From Bradyrhizobium sp. AZCC 2262 (GTDB lineage Bacteria > Pseudomonadota > Alphaproteobacteria > Rhizobiales > Xanthobacteraceae), in NCBI RefSeq assembly GCF_036924535.1, contig NZ_JAZHRT010000001.1:7254001-7318000 (forward strand): a stretch of 64,000 nt of DNA. The letters are read 5' to 3'. A program made the translations under genes and the position numbers. Numbering within the stretch: the stretch's first letter is position 1; every line of letters begins with the position of its first letter. The notes below the pieces were generated by a model, which was given only the letters and a program-made list of their open reading frames with translations, had not been told where the DNA came from and did no database searches. Below are positions 9,370 to 17,444 of this stretch, piece after piece.

Positions 9370-9417
9370 ATGAAACGCGCGATGATCGTTGTCACGCTTT
9401 GGTGGCTGCCCTTCTAA
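9370..9417 (+). CDS. Trp-codon leader peptide of the trpS attenuator
   Basis: A 15-codon ORF encodes MKRAMIVVTLWWLPF and then stops (TAA at 9415-9417). Two adjacent Trp codons (TGG TGG) sit at 9400-9405, close to the end. GGGAGA at 9359-9364 provides a ribosome-binding site 5 bases upstream of the ATG. The stop codon lies just before a set of mutually exclusive RNA stems and a terminator, and the gene behind them encodes tryptophanyl-tRNA synthetase. This is the classic layout of a ribosome-mediated attenuation leader: stalling on Trp codons reports low charged tRNA-Trp. Confidence 0.88.
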   Translation: MKRAMIVVTLWWLPF

Positions 9418-9475
9418 CAGGGCGGCCGGACGTTTCACTGCATCTGGGGCCGCCGCAAGGGCGGCCTTTTGTTTT
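9404..9475 (+). promoter_or_regulatory. Transcription attenuator with competing stems upstream of trpS
   Basis: Four segments can pair alternatively. Segment 1 (9404-9412, overlapping the second Trp codon) pairs with segment 2 (9419-9427) over 9 bp with one G-U. Segment 2 (9421-9427, GGCGGCC) pairs with segment 3 (9448-9454, GGCCGCC) over 7 G/C pairs as the antiterminator. Segment 3 pairs with segment 4 (9460-9466) as the terminator. A ribosome stalled at the Trp codons would cover segment 1, free segment 2 to capture segment 3, and let transcription reach trpS. Confidence 0.85.
9448..9475 (+). terminator. Attenuator terminator hairpin
   Basis: A 7-bp G/C stem (9448-9454 with 9460-9466), 5-base loop GCAAG, followed by TTTTGTTTTG. 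It is 46 bases before the trpS ATG and shares its left arm with the antiterminator. Confidence 0.88.
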
Positions 9476-9521
9476 GATGATCCCCCCATGCGGTGCTCCC
9501 CTCATCTCACGAGGACACCTC

Positions 9522-10523
9522 ATGACCAGACCCGTTATTCTGACAGGCGACCGCACCACCGGCCCGCTACACATTGGCCACTATGCCGGATCGTTGCGCA
9601 ACCGTCTGCGATTTCAGGAGACCCACGAGCAGTTCCTGCTCCTGGCCGATACGCAAGCGCTGACCGACAATGCTCACGCCCCCGACAAGGTGCGGTTTGG
9701 TGTGATGGAGGTGGCGCTCGACTACCTTGCCGTTGGGATCGACCCGGCCAAGACGACGATCTGCCTGCAATCCCACCTGCCCGCGCTGGCCGAGTTGTCG
9801 ATGCTCTATTTGAACTTCGTGACCGTCGCCAGATTGGAGCGCAACCCCACGATCAAGGACGAGATCCGCGGTCGCAGCTTCGGACGCGACATCCCGGCAG
9901 GCTTCCTGTGCTATCCTGCGGCGCAGGCGGCGGACATTACCGCGTTCAAGGCTACCGTCGTGCCGGTGGGCGAGGATCAGGCGCCGCTGATCGAACAGAC
10001 CAACGAGATCGTGCGCCGTATCAACACCACCGCCAGACGGACCATCCTGCCGGAAGCGCAGGCTGTCATTCCGCAGGTGGGGCGGCTGCCGGGCGTGGAC
10101 GGAAAAGCGAAAATGTCGAAATCCGGCGGCAACGCCATCGCCCTTTCGGCCTCGCCGGACGAGATCACGGCGGCAGTGAAGGCGATGTTCACTGACCCGA
10201 ATCATCTGCGGATCGAAGATCCCGGACAAGTGGAAGGCAATGTCGTCTTCACTTATCTGGATGCTTTCGACGGGGACCGCATCACGCTGGAAGAGCTGAA
10301 GGCGCAGTATCGGCGGGGAGGAATAGGCGACAGCAAGATCAAGCGCCGACTCGAAGACATCTTGCAGGCGCTGATTCGACCTGCGCGAGAACGAAGGACG
10401 CAACTGGCGAAAGATCCGGCCTATGTGCTCGACGTAATTCGCCGCGGTACGGAAAAGGCGAGGAACCGGACCGAGACAACGAAGCGGGAAGTTGTCGAAG
10501 GCCTCGGACTGTTCATGTTGTAA
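9522..10523 (+). CDS. trpS: Tryptophanyl-tRNA synthetase, probably the auxiliary type
   Basis: This 333-residue class I synthetase activates Trp and charges tRNA-Trp in the cytoplasm. The start at 9522 is preceded by GAGG at 9511-9514. It has the HIGH-type motif HIGHYAGSL near residue 16, the GEDQ segment in VVPVGEDQAP, and KMSKS near residue 195. The opening GDRTTGPLHIGHYAGSL is closer to the second, drug-resistant TrpRS class of Streptomyces and Deinococcus than to the E. coli GAQPSGELTIGNY form. So it may be an extra copy beside a housekeeping enzyme elsewhere; this cannot be settled from the window. Its mRNA is preceded by a Trp attenuator. It ends 1 base from the convergent TPR gene's stop. 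Confidence 0.93.
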   Translation: MTRPVILTGDRTTGPLHIGHYAGSLRNRLRFQETHEQFLLLADTQALTDNAHAPDKVRFGVMEVALDYLAVGIDPAKTTICLQSHLPALAELSMLYLNFVTVARLERNPTIKDEIRGRSFGRDIPAGFLCYPAAQAADITAFKATVVPVGEDQAPLIEQTNEIVRRINTTARRTILPEAQAVIPQVGRLPGVDGKAKMSKSGGNAIALSASPDEITAAVKAMFTDPNHLRIEDPGQVEGNVVFTYLDAFDGDRITLEELKAQYRRGGIGDSKIKRRLEDILQALIRPARERRTQLAKDPAYVLDVIRRGTEKARNRTETTKREVVEGLGLFML

Positions 10524-10524
10524 G

Positions 10525-11292
10525 CTAGTATCCGTCGATTCCGTTGATCTGTTGCAGGCGGCCGCGCATCGCTCTTTTCAGATCGTAGCCGGGCCGGCCG
10601 TATTCCGCGTTGCGACGGGAGATATATTCCTCCTGCTCCCGCCGCAGCTTGCGCGCCTGCTGTGGCGTCATCTTCTCGGCGACGGCCCTGACATACGACC
10701 CCTGGACCTCGCGATCGAGATCGGCGAGCTCGGGATTGGCGCAGATCGCCTTTTCCACCTTGCGGCGGGCGGTGGCGCAGTTGAAACTCGGCTTGCCGGC
10801 GATCGCCTTCAGCGCGCCCAACCGCTCCAGCTCCAGCGCCAGCGCCCGGTGGTTGGCTCTGGCCGCAACATGGTCCGGGTTCAGCTTGATCGCCGCGGCA
10901 AAATCGGCCACCGCCTTCGGCAGGTCGCCCTTCTTGCGCCAGAGTTCGCCGCGCGCGTTGTGGATATCGGCGTTCGCCGGATCGAGCCGCAGCACACCGT
11001 CATAGTCGGCGACGGCGCGATCGATCATGTCCTTGCGCTCATAGGCGGCGCCACGCGCGATCAGCGCCTTGATGCGGTCGGCCTTTTCGGTCTTTGCGTT
11101 GTCGATCAACGCGCCGCAGGTCGCGACCGTCTTGTCGTCATCACGCGCAAGCGCCGCGGCCAGGCAAAGCGCGGGATCGACCCGCAAATCCTTGACCGGC
11201 TCGGCACCGGTCGCCGAAGCGTCCTGCGCAAACGCGATCCATAGCAAGGAAGCCGCCGCGGCCAGCTTGCGGATGTCGAGATGGAATCGCAT
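10525..11292 (-). CDS. Secreted TPR protein with LprI-like C-terminal domain (paralog of the 7787-9147 gene)
   Basis: The start at 11292 gives a 255-residue protein with an N-terminal signal peptide (MRFHLDIRKLAAAASLLWIAF, then a short mature N-terminus). A helical lead-in CGALIDNAKTEKADR is followed by two or three TPR units (ARGAAYERKDMIDRAVADYD, ARGELWRKKGDLPKAVADF). The C-terminal domain has FNCATARRKVEKAICANPELADLDR and RRNAEYGRPGYDLKRAM, matching the other paralog almost motif for motif. The two TPR/LprI genes sit on either side of trpS, both on the minus strand. Function is unknown; a periplasmic location is expected. Confidence 0.8.
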   Translation of the reverse strand: MRFHLDIRKLAAAASLLWIAFAQDASATGAEPVKDLRVDPALCLAAALARDDDKTVATCGALIDNAKTEKADRIKALIARGAAYERKDMIDRAVADYDGVLRLDPANADIHNARGELWRKKGDLPKAVADFAAAIKLNPDHVAARANHRALALELERLGALKAIAGKPSFNCATARRKVEKAICANPELADLDREVQGSYVRAVAEKMTPQQARKLRREQEEYISRRNAEYGRPGYDLKRAMRGRLQQINGIDGY

Positions 11293-11309
11293 CAATTGAT
11301 CCGGGAAGC

Positions 11310-11341
11310 CTTGTATCGGGGAAGTCTTGTATCGGGGAAGC
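11310..11341. repeat. Short tandem repeat, two 16-base units
   Basis: CTTGTATCGGGGAAG followed by T, then the same 15 bases followed by C. It lies just upstream of the TPR gene's start on the minus strand, so it belongs to that gene's 5' region. A partial third copy (CCGGGAAG) precedes it. Confidence 0.7.
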
Positions 11342-11536
11342 CTTGGATTGCCGCCCGATCCTAGCAAGCCATCCGCTTTTTCGACAACGGGCGCGTGCGA
11401 GTATCCGTTTTCGTACGGGGATAGATTCCGGCTGAAACGTGACACGCGCGAAAACATCATCGTCCGCACGCGAACGGATAGGTTCGGTCACGAAATTTGT
11501 CTTGAACCTTTCACGGGTATCGCAGACTCAATATCC

Positions 11537-12307
11537 ATGACCACACTGACCGACTTCAATCCGCCGCGCGCCATCGCGCAATCCCAATCAGGTTACTTCT
11601 ACTTTTACATGGCGCTGGCGTGCACGGCCGTCGCCTTTCTCGGCTTTGCACCGACTTATTGGCTGCCGATGGCCAAGCGCTCGTTTTCTGCCTCGCCCGT
11701 CGTGCATTTTCACGGACTATTGTTCTTCGCCTGGTCGCTCTACTTCGCATTCCAGAGTTGGCTTGCCGCGTCCGGCAAGGTCGCTTGGCACCGCGCCATC
11801 GGGATGATCGGCGTGTCGCTGGCGACCGCGATGACGATCTTCGGCTTCCTGGCGGCTGTCAATGCGATGAAGCGCTCCGCCGCGGCGGGATTGACCGATG
11901 ATGGAATCGCATTCGCGATTGTTCCGCTAAGCGGAATTCTGTTCTTCGCTGTCGTGTTCGCGCTGGCCATTGCCGCCATCCGCAAGCCCGAGACGCACAA
12001 GCGGCTGATGCTGCTGGCCGGCATCTCGCTGCTGGACGCCGCGGTCGCGCGCTGGTTTCTGACCTTCCTGGCGCCTCCCGGCCCTCTCGGTCCACCGCCG
12101 GTGCCGGTGACCATCCCGCCCGCCTTCGTCGCCTATCTCCTGCTGGTCGCCGCCATCGTCTACGACTGGCGCACGCGAGGCCGGCTGCATCCGGTTTATG
12201 TCTATGGCGGCATTGCGCTGATCGCCATCAAGCTGCTGAACTGGCCGATCAGCACCACGCCGCTCTGGCATTCCTTCGCCGGCGGCATATTGGCGATGGC
12301 GCAATAG
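11537..12307 (+). CDS. Multi-pass inner-membrane protein of unknown function
   Basis: 256 residues with about seven hydrophobic helices (for example FYFYMALACTAVAFLGFA, LLFFAWSLYFAFQSWL, IGMIGVSLATAMTIFGFLAAV, SGILFFAVVFALAIAA). Histidines occur near helix ends (VVHFHG, AWHRAIG, ETHKRL), giving a resemblance to DUF2306-like or cytochrome b561-like heme/redox membrane proteins; this is only a suggestion. The start at 11537 is an ATG in frame after a run without convincing alternatives. The next gene starts 62 bases downstream. Confidence 0.7.
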   Translation: MTTLTDFNPPRAIAQSQSGYFYFYMALACTAVAFLGFAPTYWLPMAKRSFSASPVVHFHGLLFFAWSLYFAFQSWLAASGKVAWHRAIGMIGVSLATAMTIFGFLAAVNAMKRSAAAGLTDDGIAFAIVPLSGILFFAVVFALAIAAIRKPETHKRLMLLAGISLLDAAVARWFLTFLAPPGPLGPPPVPVTIPPAFVAYLLLVAAIVYDWRTRGRLHPVYVYGGIALIAIKLLNWPISTTPLWHSFAGGILAMAQ

Positions 12308-12369
12308 ACTTGCCGGATTTGGTGCTAGATTGATGGCGACATCGATCTCGACCGGCAGGAATCCCAGAT

Positions 12370-13914
12370 TTGCTAGCTTTCGAATGGATTATCGGGCTGC
12401 TGCTTGGCGCGGTGCTGCTGTCCGCGCTGGCGCGGCGGCTCAAGGTGCCCTATCCGACTTTTCTTGCGATCGGCGGCATGTTGCTGGCCTTCGCGCCAGG
12501 AAGCCCCTCGTGGACGCTGGAGCCTGAACTAGCGCTGGCGCTGTTCGTGGCGCCGGTGCTGCTGGACGCCGCTTTCGACACCTCGCTGCGCGACCTTCGC
12601 AACAACTGGCTGCCGGTGTCGACACTGGTGCTGGTCGCGGTCGGGGTCACGGCCACCGCCGTCGCTGTCGTCGCGCACTGGTTGCGCCCGGACATGCCAT
12701 GGGCGGTTGCGATCGCGCTCGGCGCCATCGTGGCGCCGCCCGACGCCGCGGCGGCCACCGCGATCCTGCGTCAGGTCAACCTGCCTTACCGCATCCAGAA
12801 GATCCTCGAGGGCGAAAGCCTGCTCAACGATGCCAGCGCACTCCTGATCTACCGCGTCTGCGTCGGCCTGGTTGCCGCCGAGCACATGAAGGTGCACGAG
12901 TTCGTGCCGTCCGTTGCGCTGGCGCTGTTCGGAAGTCTCATCGCCGGCTTCCTGTTCGCGCGGGTCTGGACGCAGATCACACGCCGCATTACCGAGGCGC
13001 CGAGCGCAATCATCACGCAATTCGCCGGCACCTTCATGGTGTGGATCGTCGCCGAGCATATCGGGCTGTCCGGCATTCTCACCATCGTCGCCTACGCGAT
13101 CACGATCGCCCGCACCGCGCCCGAGCGTACCCCGGCGCGGCTGCGCGTGGCCTCCTATGCGGTGTGGGAAACCGTCGTGTTCGTGCTCAACGTGCTGGCG
13201 TTCATTCTGATCGGCATGCAGCTCAATCCGATCTGGTCCGGGCTCGACGACGAGGTGCGGTTCAAATATTGCAGCTTTGCCGCCACAATCCTCGCCGTCG
13301 TGGTCTTCGCCCGCATCGCCTGGGTGATGCCGTATGGCGCCTTCCTGCGCGCCTTGAACGCCCGCGGCCTGCTTCCTTCGCATGTCTCTCCCGCCGTACC
13401 GACGGTGGAACGCGGCATCATCGTGTCCTGGTGCGGGATGCGCGGCATCGTTACGCTGGCGGCCGCCTTCGCCTTGCCCGAGAGCTTCCCGTACCGCGAT
13501 CTCATCCTGCTGACGGCCTTTGCCGTGGTGCTGGGGACGCTCGTGGTCCAGGGCCTGACGCTGCGGCCGGTGATCCTTGCGCTGAAATTCGAGGAGGACG
13601 ATCCGGTCGCGCGCGAGGCCGCTCAAGCCCGCTGCATCGCCTATCGCGCCGCGCTCGAGGCGATCGAGGCCGATCCGTCCGAGGAGGCCGAGATCCTGCG
13701 GCTCGAATACCGCGCCGTGCTGCTGCGCGCCGAAACCGAACCCGAACTCGGCATCGCGAGCAGCGAGCTGCCGGCCGATCCGCTGCGCCGCCGCGCCATC
13801 GGCGCGGCACGAGAGGCGCTGTTGAGGATGCGCCAGTTCGAGGAGATCAGCGACGACGCCTTCCACCAGGTGGAAGAAGAGCTCGACCGCGCCGAGCTCA
13901 GCGCGCAAGCATAA
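12370..13914 (+). CDS. CPA1-family sodium/proton antiporter
   Basis: This 514-residue membrane protein uses TTG at 12370 as start, with AGGA a few bases upstream. About 12 membrane helices are visible. The ion-binding region reads VAPPDAAAATAIL (family: the P-x-D of helix 5), and it is followed by LEGESLLNDASALL, the strongly conserved CPA1 motif. RGIVTLAAAFALP marks a late helix. The last ~80 residues are soluble and charged. The protein would exchange Na+ or K+ for protons across the inner membrane. It is convergent with the SDR gene, 15 bases apart. Confidence 0.92.
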   Translation: MLAFEWIIGLLLGAVLLSALARRLKVPYPTFLAIGGMLLAFAPGSPSWTLEPELALALFVAPVLLDAAFDTSLRDLRNNWLPVSTLVLVAVGVTATAVAVVAHWLRPDMPWAVAIALGAIVAPPDAAAATAILRQVNLPYRIQKILEGESLLNDASALLIYRVCVGLVAAEHMKVHEFVPSVALALFGSLIAGFLFARVWTQITRRITEAPSAIITQFAGTFMVWIVAEHIGLSGILTIVAYAITIARTAPERTPARLRVASYAVWETVVFVLNVLAFILIGMQLNPIWSGLDDEVRFKYCSFAATILAVVVFARIAWVMPYGAFLRALNARGLLPSHVSPAVPTVERGIIVSWCGMRGIVTLAAAFALPESFPYRDLILLTAFAVVLGTLVVQGLTLRPVILALKFEEDDPVAREAAQARCIAYRAALEAIEADPSEEAEILRLEYRAVLLRAETEPELGIASSELPADPLRRRAIGAAREALLRMRQFEEISDDAFHQVEEELDRAELSAQA

Positions 13915-13929
13915 TGGAGCGACAGCGCG

Positions 13930-14736
13930 TCAGGCGCCCGACTTGCTGGTGATGCCGCCGTCGACCACGAGTTCGATGCCGGTGACGTATTTCGATTCAT
14001 CCGACGCCAAAAACAGCGCGGCGTTAGCGACGTCCCAGGCGTCGCCCATGTGTCCCATCGGCACCTGCGCGTCGCGCGCCCGCCACATCGCCTCGACATC
14101 GCCCTTGGCGTAGCTCTGCGCGAGACCCGCCGAATGCTCGACCATCGGCGTCTTCATCAGCCCCGGCAGGATCGCGTTCACGCGCACGTGCTTTGACGCG
14201 AATTCGACCGCGGTGGTGCGCGTCATCTGGTTCATCGCCGCCTTGCTCGCATTGTAGCTGACATAGGAAATGCCGACATGGCGGATCGAGGCGATCGAGG
14301 AGATGTTGATAATCGAGCCGCCGCCCTGCTTGGCCATCACCGGAATGACGTGCTTCATTGCGAAATAGGCGCTCTTGAGATTGACCGCGAAGACGTGGTC
14401 CCAGCTTGCTTCGTTCACCTCGACGACGCTGCCGACCTCGGCGATGCCGACATTGTTGTCGAGCACGTCGATACGGCCATAGGCCTTCAGGCATGCCGCC
14501 ACCATCGCCTCGACTTCCGCCTCGCGGGAAACATCGGCGGTGAAGGCAACGGCCTTGCCGCCCTCCTTTGCGATGATATCGACGGTTTCCTGCGCGGCAG
14601 CGGCGTTGCGATCGACGCAGAACACCTGCGCGCCCTCGCGGGCAAAGGTGACGGCGGTCGCCTTGCCATTGCCCCAGCCGGGACCGATCGAGCCCGCGCC
14701 CACCACCATCGCCGTCTTGCCCTTGAGCCGTTCCAT
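13930..14736 (-). CDS. SDR-family oxidoreductase
   Basis: 268 residues with a Rossmann fold. The cofactor motif GAGSIGPGWGNG (residues 13-24) is a longer variant of the usual GxxxGIG. Other landmarks are DNNVG (93-97), Asn119, SSIAS with a catalytic Ser near 147, and Tyr161-x3-Lys165. The C-terminal DGGITSKS is typical of classical SDRs. It is probably an NAD(P)-dependent alcohol/ketone oxidoreductase; the substrate is unknown. A purine-rich stretch upstream of the ATG can act as ribosome-binding site. Confidence 0.9.
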   Translation of the reverse strand: MERLKGKTAMVVGAGSIGPGWGNGKATAVTFAREGAQVFCVDRNAAAAQETVDIIAKEGGKAVAFTADVSREAEVEAMVAACLKAYGRIDVLDNNVGIAEVGSVVEVNEASWDHVFAVNLKSAYFAMKHVIPVMAKQGGGSIINISSIASIRHVGISYVSYNASKAAMNQMTRTTAVEFASKHVRVNAILPGLMKTPMVEHSAGLAQSYAKGDVEAMWRARDAQVPMGHMGDAWDVANAALFLASDESKYVTGIELVVDGGITSKSGA

Positions 14737-14771
14737 CGACTTCTTCTCCCTTAGAGTTTCTCATTTTTCTT

Positions 14772-14851
14772 GTAGCCCGGGTGAAGCGAAGCGCAACCCG
14801 GGATTCTTGTTGGCGGTTTTCCCGGATTGCGCTTCGCTCCATCAGGGCTAC
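14772..14851. repeat. Dispersed palindromic repeat (GTAGCCCGG type)
   Basis: GTAGCCCGGGTGAAGCGAAG on the left and CTTCGCTCCATCAGGGCTAC on the right form an imperfect inverted repeat with an inner CAACCCGGGA / TCCCGGATTG pairing. It lies between the SDR and DUF1850 genes, and its right end overlaps the DUF1850 stop codon. Related elements occur at 35713-35847 and 36671-36757. Confidence 0.65.
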
Positions 14852-15222
14852 GGGTTGCAGGCGCTCATGACGGTGACATTGGCTCCGATCGGGTGGCCAA
14901 AAATCTTCGACAATGTCCGGCAGTTTCCATCATGGCACAGCCGCCACTCGCCGGCAGCCCCGGAATTGCCGAGCACGACTTCCGGCATCACCGCGCGCTT
15001 CGGTTGCCATTGAAACCAGCCGTTGACAAGCCGCGCTTCCGGCGGCGGCTCCATGCCGGCGCCGGATCCCTTGACGCGCGCTTGCACAAGTTCCAGCCCC
15101 CGCGGCGTGACGCGCCAGTCTTCCTGCCAGTCGATCTTCTCGACCGAGTGCGTCCACACCAGCGTAAACGCCGCGACCGACAGCGTCTTCACGACCCCGG
15201 CTGAGGCGAGGCAGAGGCTCAA
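14848..15222 (-). CDS. DUF1850 protein of a TAXI-TRAP system
   Basis: This 124-residue protein has an N-terminal hydrophobic segment and a beta-rich domain (VWTHSVEKIDWQEDWRV ... GSGAGMEPP ... GWFQW) that I recognise as DUF1850. The family is commonly encoded next to TRAP 4TM/12TM permeases. The TTG start overlaps the permease's stop codon (TTGA), so translation is likely coupled. The hydrophobic N-terminus suggests a membrane-anchored periplasmic protein. Its exact role in transport is not known. Confidence 0.8.
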   Translation of the reverse strand: MSLCLASAGVVKTLSVAAFTLVWTHSVEKIDWQEDWRVTPRGLELVQARVKGSGAGMEPPPEARLVNGWFQWQPKRAVMPEVVLGNSGAAGEWRLCHDGNCRTLSKIFGHPIGANVTVMSACNP

Positions 15223-17327
15223 GCCGCCGCCACCGCGCTACTCGAACGCTGCCGCCATTGCCAGACCACGACGGCCGCCGCGAGCGCGAAACCGATGGTG
15301 TCGCTGAAGGCGAACTCGCCGAGCAGGCAGAGCGCCGCAACGAATGCGACCGCGATCTCAAGCCAGGTCAACCGCGTAAACAGGAAACCGATCGCGACAA
15401 CGCCGAACAGGCCGATCGCGATCAGCGCCTTGAGCATCGCCAGCGCCACCGCGCCGTAAAAACCGAATTGGACCGCCATGGGATCGCCGGCCTGCAGCAT
15501 CAGCGCGGGCGAGTAGACGAAGATGAACGGAATGACGTAGCCCGCGAGCGCGATCCGCATCGCCTCCCAGCCGATCCTGTCGGGATTTTCCTTTGCAATC
15601 GGCGCGGCCGCGAGCGCGGCGAGCGCCACCGGCGGCGAGAGGTCGGCCATGATGCCGTAGTAGAACGCGAACATATGGCTCGCGATCAGCGGCACGCCGA
15701 GTTTGGCGAGCGCGGGTGCGGCAAGCGCCGCGGTGATGATGTAGGTCGGAATCGTCGGGATGCCGGTGCCGAGCAGGATCGACAGCAGCATGGTCATGAC
15801 CAGCGCCAGGAACAGGCTCTTGGCGCCGAGCCCGATGATCCAGCCGCCGAAGATGGTGCCGACGCCGGTCTGTGTCATCATGCCGATAATGGTGCCGACG
15901 ATGGCGCAGGCCATGCCCACAGTGAGCGCCGATTTGGCGCTGTCAGCCAGCGAATCGCGGCAAGCGGCGAGCGTCGCCCGGCCGCCGCGCGTGATCGCGG
16001 CAATCAGGACCAGCCCGCCGACGACGCACGACACCGGAACGATCTCGAGGCCGTTGCGCGACACCGCAGCCACCACCAGCGCAAGCCCGATCCAGAAGAT
16101 GTAGCGCACGACGGTGCGGGAGAGCCCGAGCGTGACGCTGGCGCCGAGGATCAGCGCGACCGTCAACGCAAGCCCCATGCTGCCGGCATAGAGCGGCGTA
16201 AAGCCTTCGAACAGCATGTAGACCAGCGCCACCAGCGGCAACACCAGGTACCAGCGCTCTACCAGCGCCTTCCAAGCGTTCGGGATTTCCGAACGCTTCA
16301 TGCCGACGAGGCCGTGCTTGCCGGCTTCCAGATGCACCATCCAGAATGCGGAGGCGAAATAGAGGAGGGCCGGGATCACCGCGGCCTTGACGATCTCGGA
16401 ATATTGCACGCCGAGCGTCTCGGCCATGATGAAGGCGACCGCGCCCATGACCGGCGGCATGATCTGTCCGCCCATCGAGGCCGTGGCCTCGACGCCGGCA
16501 GCGAAGGCGCGGCGGTAGCCGAACCTGATCATCAAGGGAATCGTGAACTGGCCGACGGTGACGACGTTAGCGACCCCGGAGCCGGAGATCGTTCCCATTA
16601 GCCCTGAGGCAAACACCGCGACCTTGGCAGGCCCGCCACGGGTGCGGCCGAACAGGCCGAGCGAGACGTCGGTAAACAGCTGGATCATGCCGGCGCGTTC
16701 GAGGAACGAGCCGAACAGGATGAACAGGAAAATGTAGGTCGCCGAGACATAGATCGGCACGCCGTAAAATCCCTCGGTGCCGAACGACAAATGGGTGATG
16801 ACCTGATCGAAATCATAGCCGCGATGGTTGAACGGCTGCGGCAAGTACTGGCCGAAGAACCAATAGAGCAGACACGCGCCGCACATCAGCGGCAGCGCCA
16901 GTCCCATCAACCGCCGGGTGCCCTCGAAGATCAGCACGGCCAGCAGCGTGCCGACCGCAAGATCGACGCGCGTCGGGTCGCCGTCGCGGGCGATCAGGTC
17001 GGCGTAGAAAATCCACTGGTACAGTCCGCACAGAAAGCCCGCGCCGCCAATCAACCAGCCGAGCGCCCGGCCGAAATCGCTTTTGGCGGTGAAGTTGCCG
17101 ATCAGGCCGAAGGTCATCAGCAGCAGGAAGCCGACGTGAACGCCGCGCACCACCTGGCTCGGCAGATAATTGAACGCGGCGACGTAGAGCTGGAAGGCAG
17201 CAAAGACGATGCCGATCGCGTAGGCGAGATAGCCCCAGCCGCCGGGGCCGAAGCCTGCCGGAAAACCATGCTCGAAATTGTCGAACTCGACCTTAACGGG
17301 CTCTTCCGGCCCCTCGGCTTGCCGCAT
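15219..17327 (-). CDS. TRAP transporter fused permease (4TM/12TM, TAXI type), system 1
   Basis: 702 residues with about 18 hydrophobic helices. It fuses the small (DctQ-like) and large (DctM-like) TRAP membrane subunits, as usual for TAXI systems. Recognisable DctM stretches are GTISGSGVANVVTVGQFTIP, GGQIMPPVMGAVAF, LLGTGIPTIPTYII and HMFAFYYGIMADLSPPVALA. It would use the Na+ or H+ gradient to import a small organic anion delivered by the binding protein encoded just upstream (17445-18392). Order in the unit is binding protein, permease, DUF1850. Confidence 0.93.
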   Translation of the reverse strand: MRQAEGPEEPVKVEFDNFEHGFPAGFGPGGWGYLAYAIGIVFAAFQLYVAAFNYLPSQVVRGVHVGFLLLMTFGLIGNFTAKSDFGRALGWLIGGAGFLCGLYQWIFYADLIARDGDPTRVDLAVGTLLAVLIFEGTRRLMGLALPLMCGACLLYWFFGQYLPQPFNHRGYDFDQVITHLSFGTEGFYGVPIYVSATYIFLFILFGSFLERAGMIQLFTDVSLGLFGRTRGGPAKVAVFASGLMGTISGSGVANVVTVGQFTIPLMIRFGYRRAFAAGVEATASMGGQIMPPVMGAVAFIMAETLGVQYSEIVKAAVIPALLYFASAFWMVHLEAGKHGLVGMKRSEIPNAWKALVERWYLVLPLVALVYMLFEGFTPLYAGSMGLALTVALILGASVTLGLSRTVVRYIFWIGLALVVAAVSRNGLEIVPVSCVVGGLVLIAAITRGGRATLAACRDSLADSAKSALTVGMACAIVGTIIGMMTQTGVGTIFGGWIIGLGAKSLFLALVMTMLLSILLGTGIPTIPTYIITAALAAPALAKLGVPLIASHMFAFYYGIMADLSPPVALAALAAAPIAKENPDRIGWEAMRIALAGYVIPFIFVYSPALMLQAGDPMAVQFGFYGAVALAMLKALIAIGLFGVVAIGFLFTRLTWLEIAVAFVAALCLLGEFAFSDTIGFALAAAVVVWQWRQRSSSAVAAA

Positions 17328-17444
17328 GTCCGTGATTCCCTGCCCGCGCCGGTTATACCGGCCCGGCCCCTACTCGGAAAGGCGAGAAAGCACGAGGCTC
17401 CGCCAAGCACTCCGTCGTTGCGAGCCAACGACGGCGAGAGCCCT

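Noticed and set aside
15258..16601. 447-codon frame antisense to the TRAP permease
   Set aside because: Asp/Arg/His-rich shadow translation typical of the complement of membrane-helix codons.
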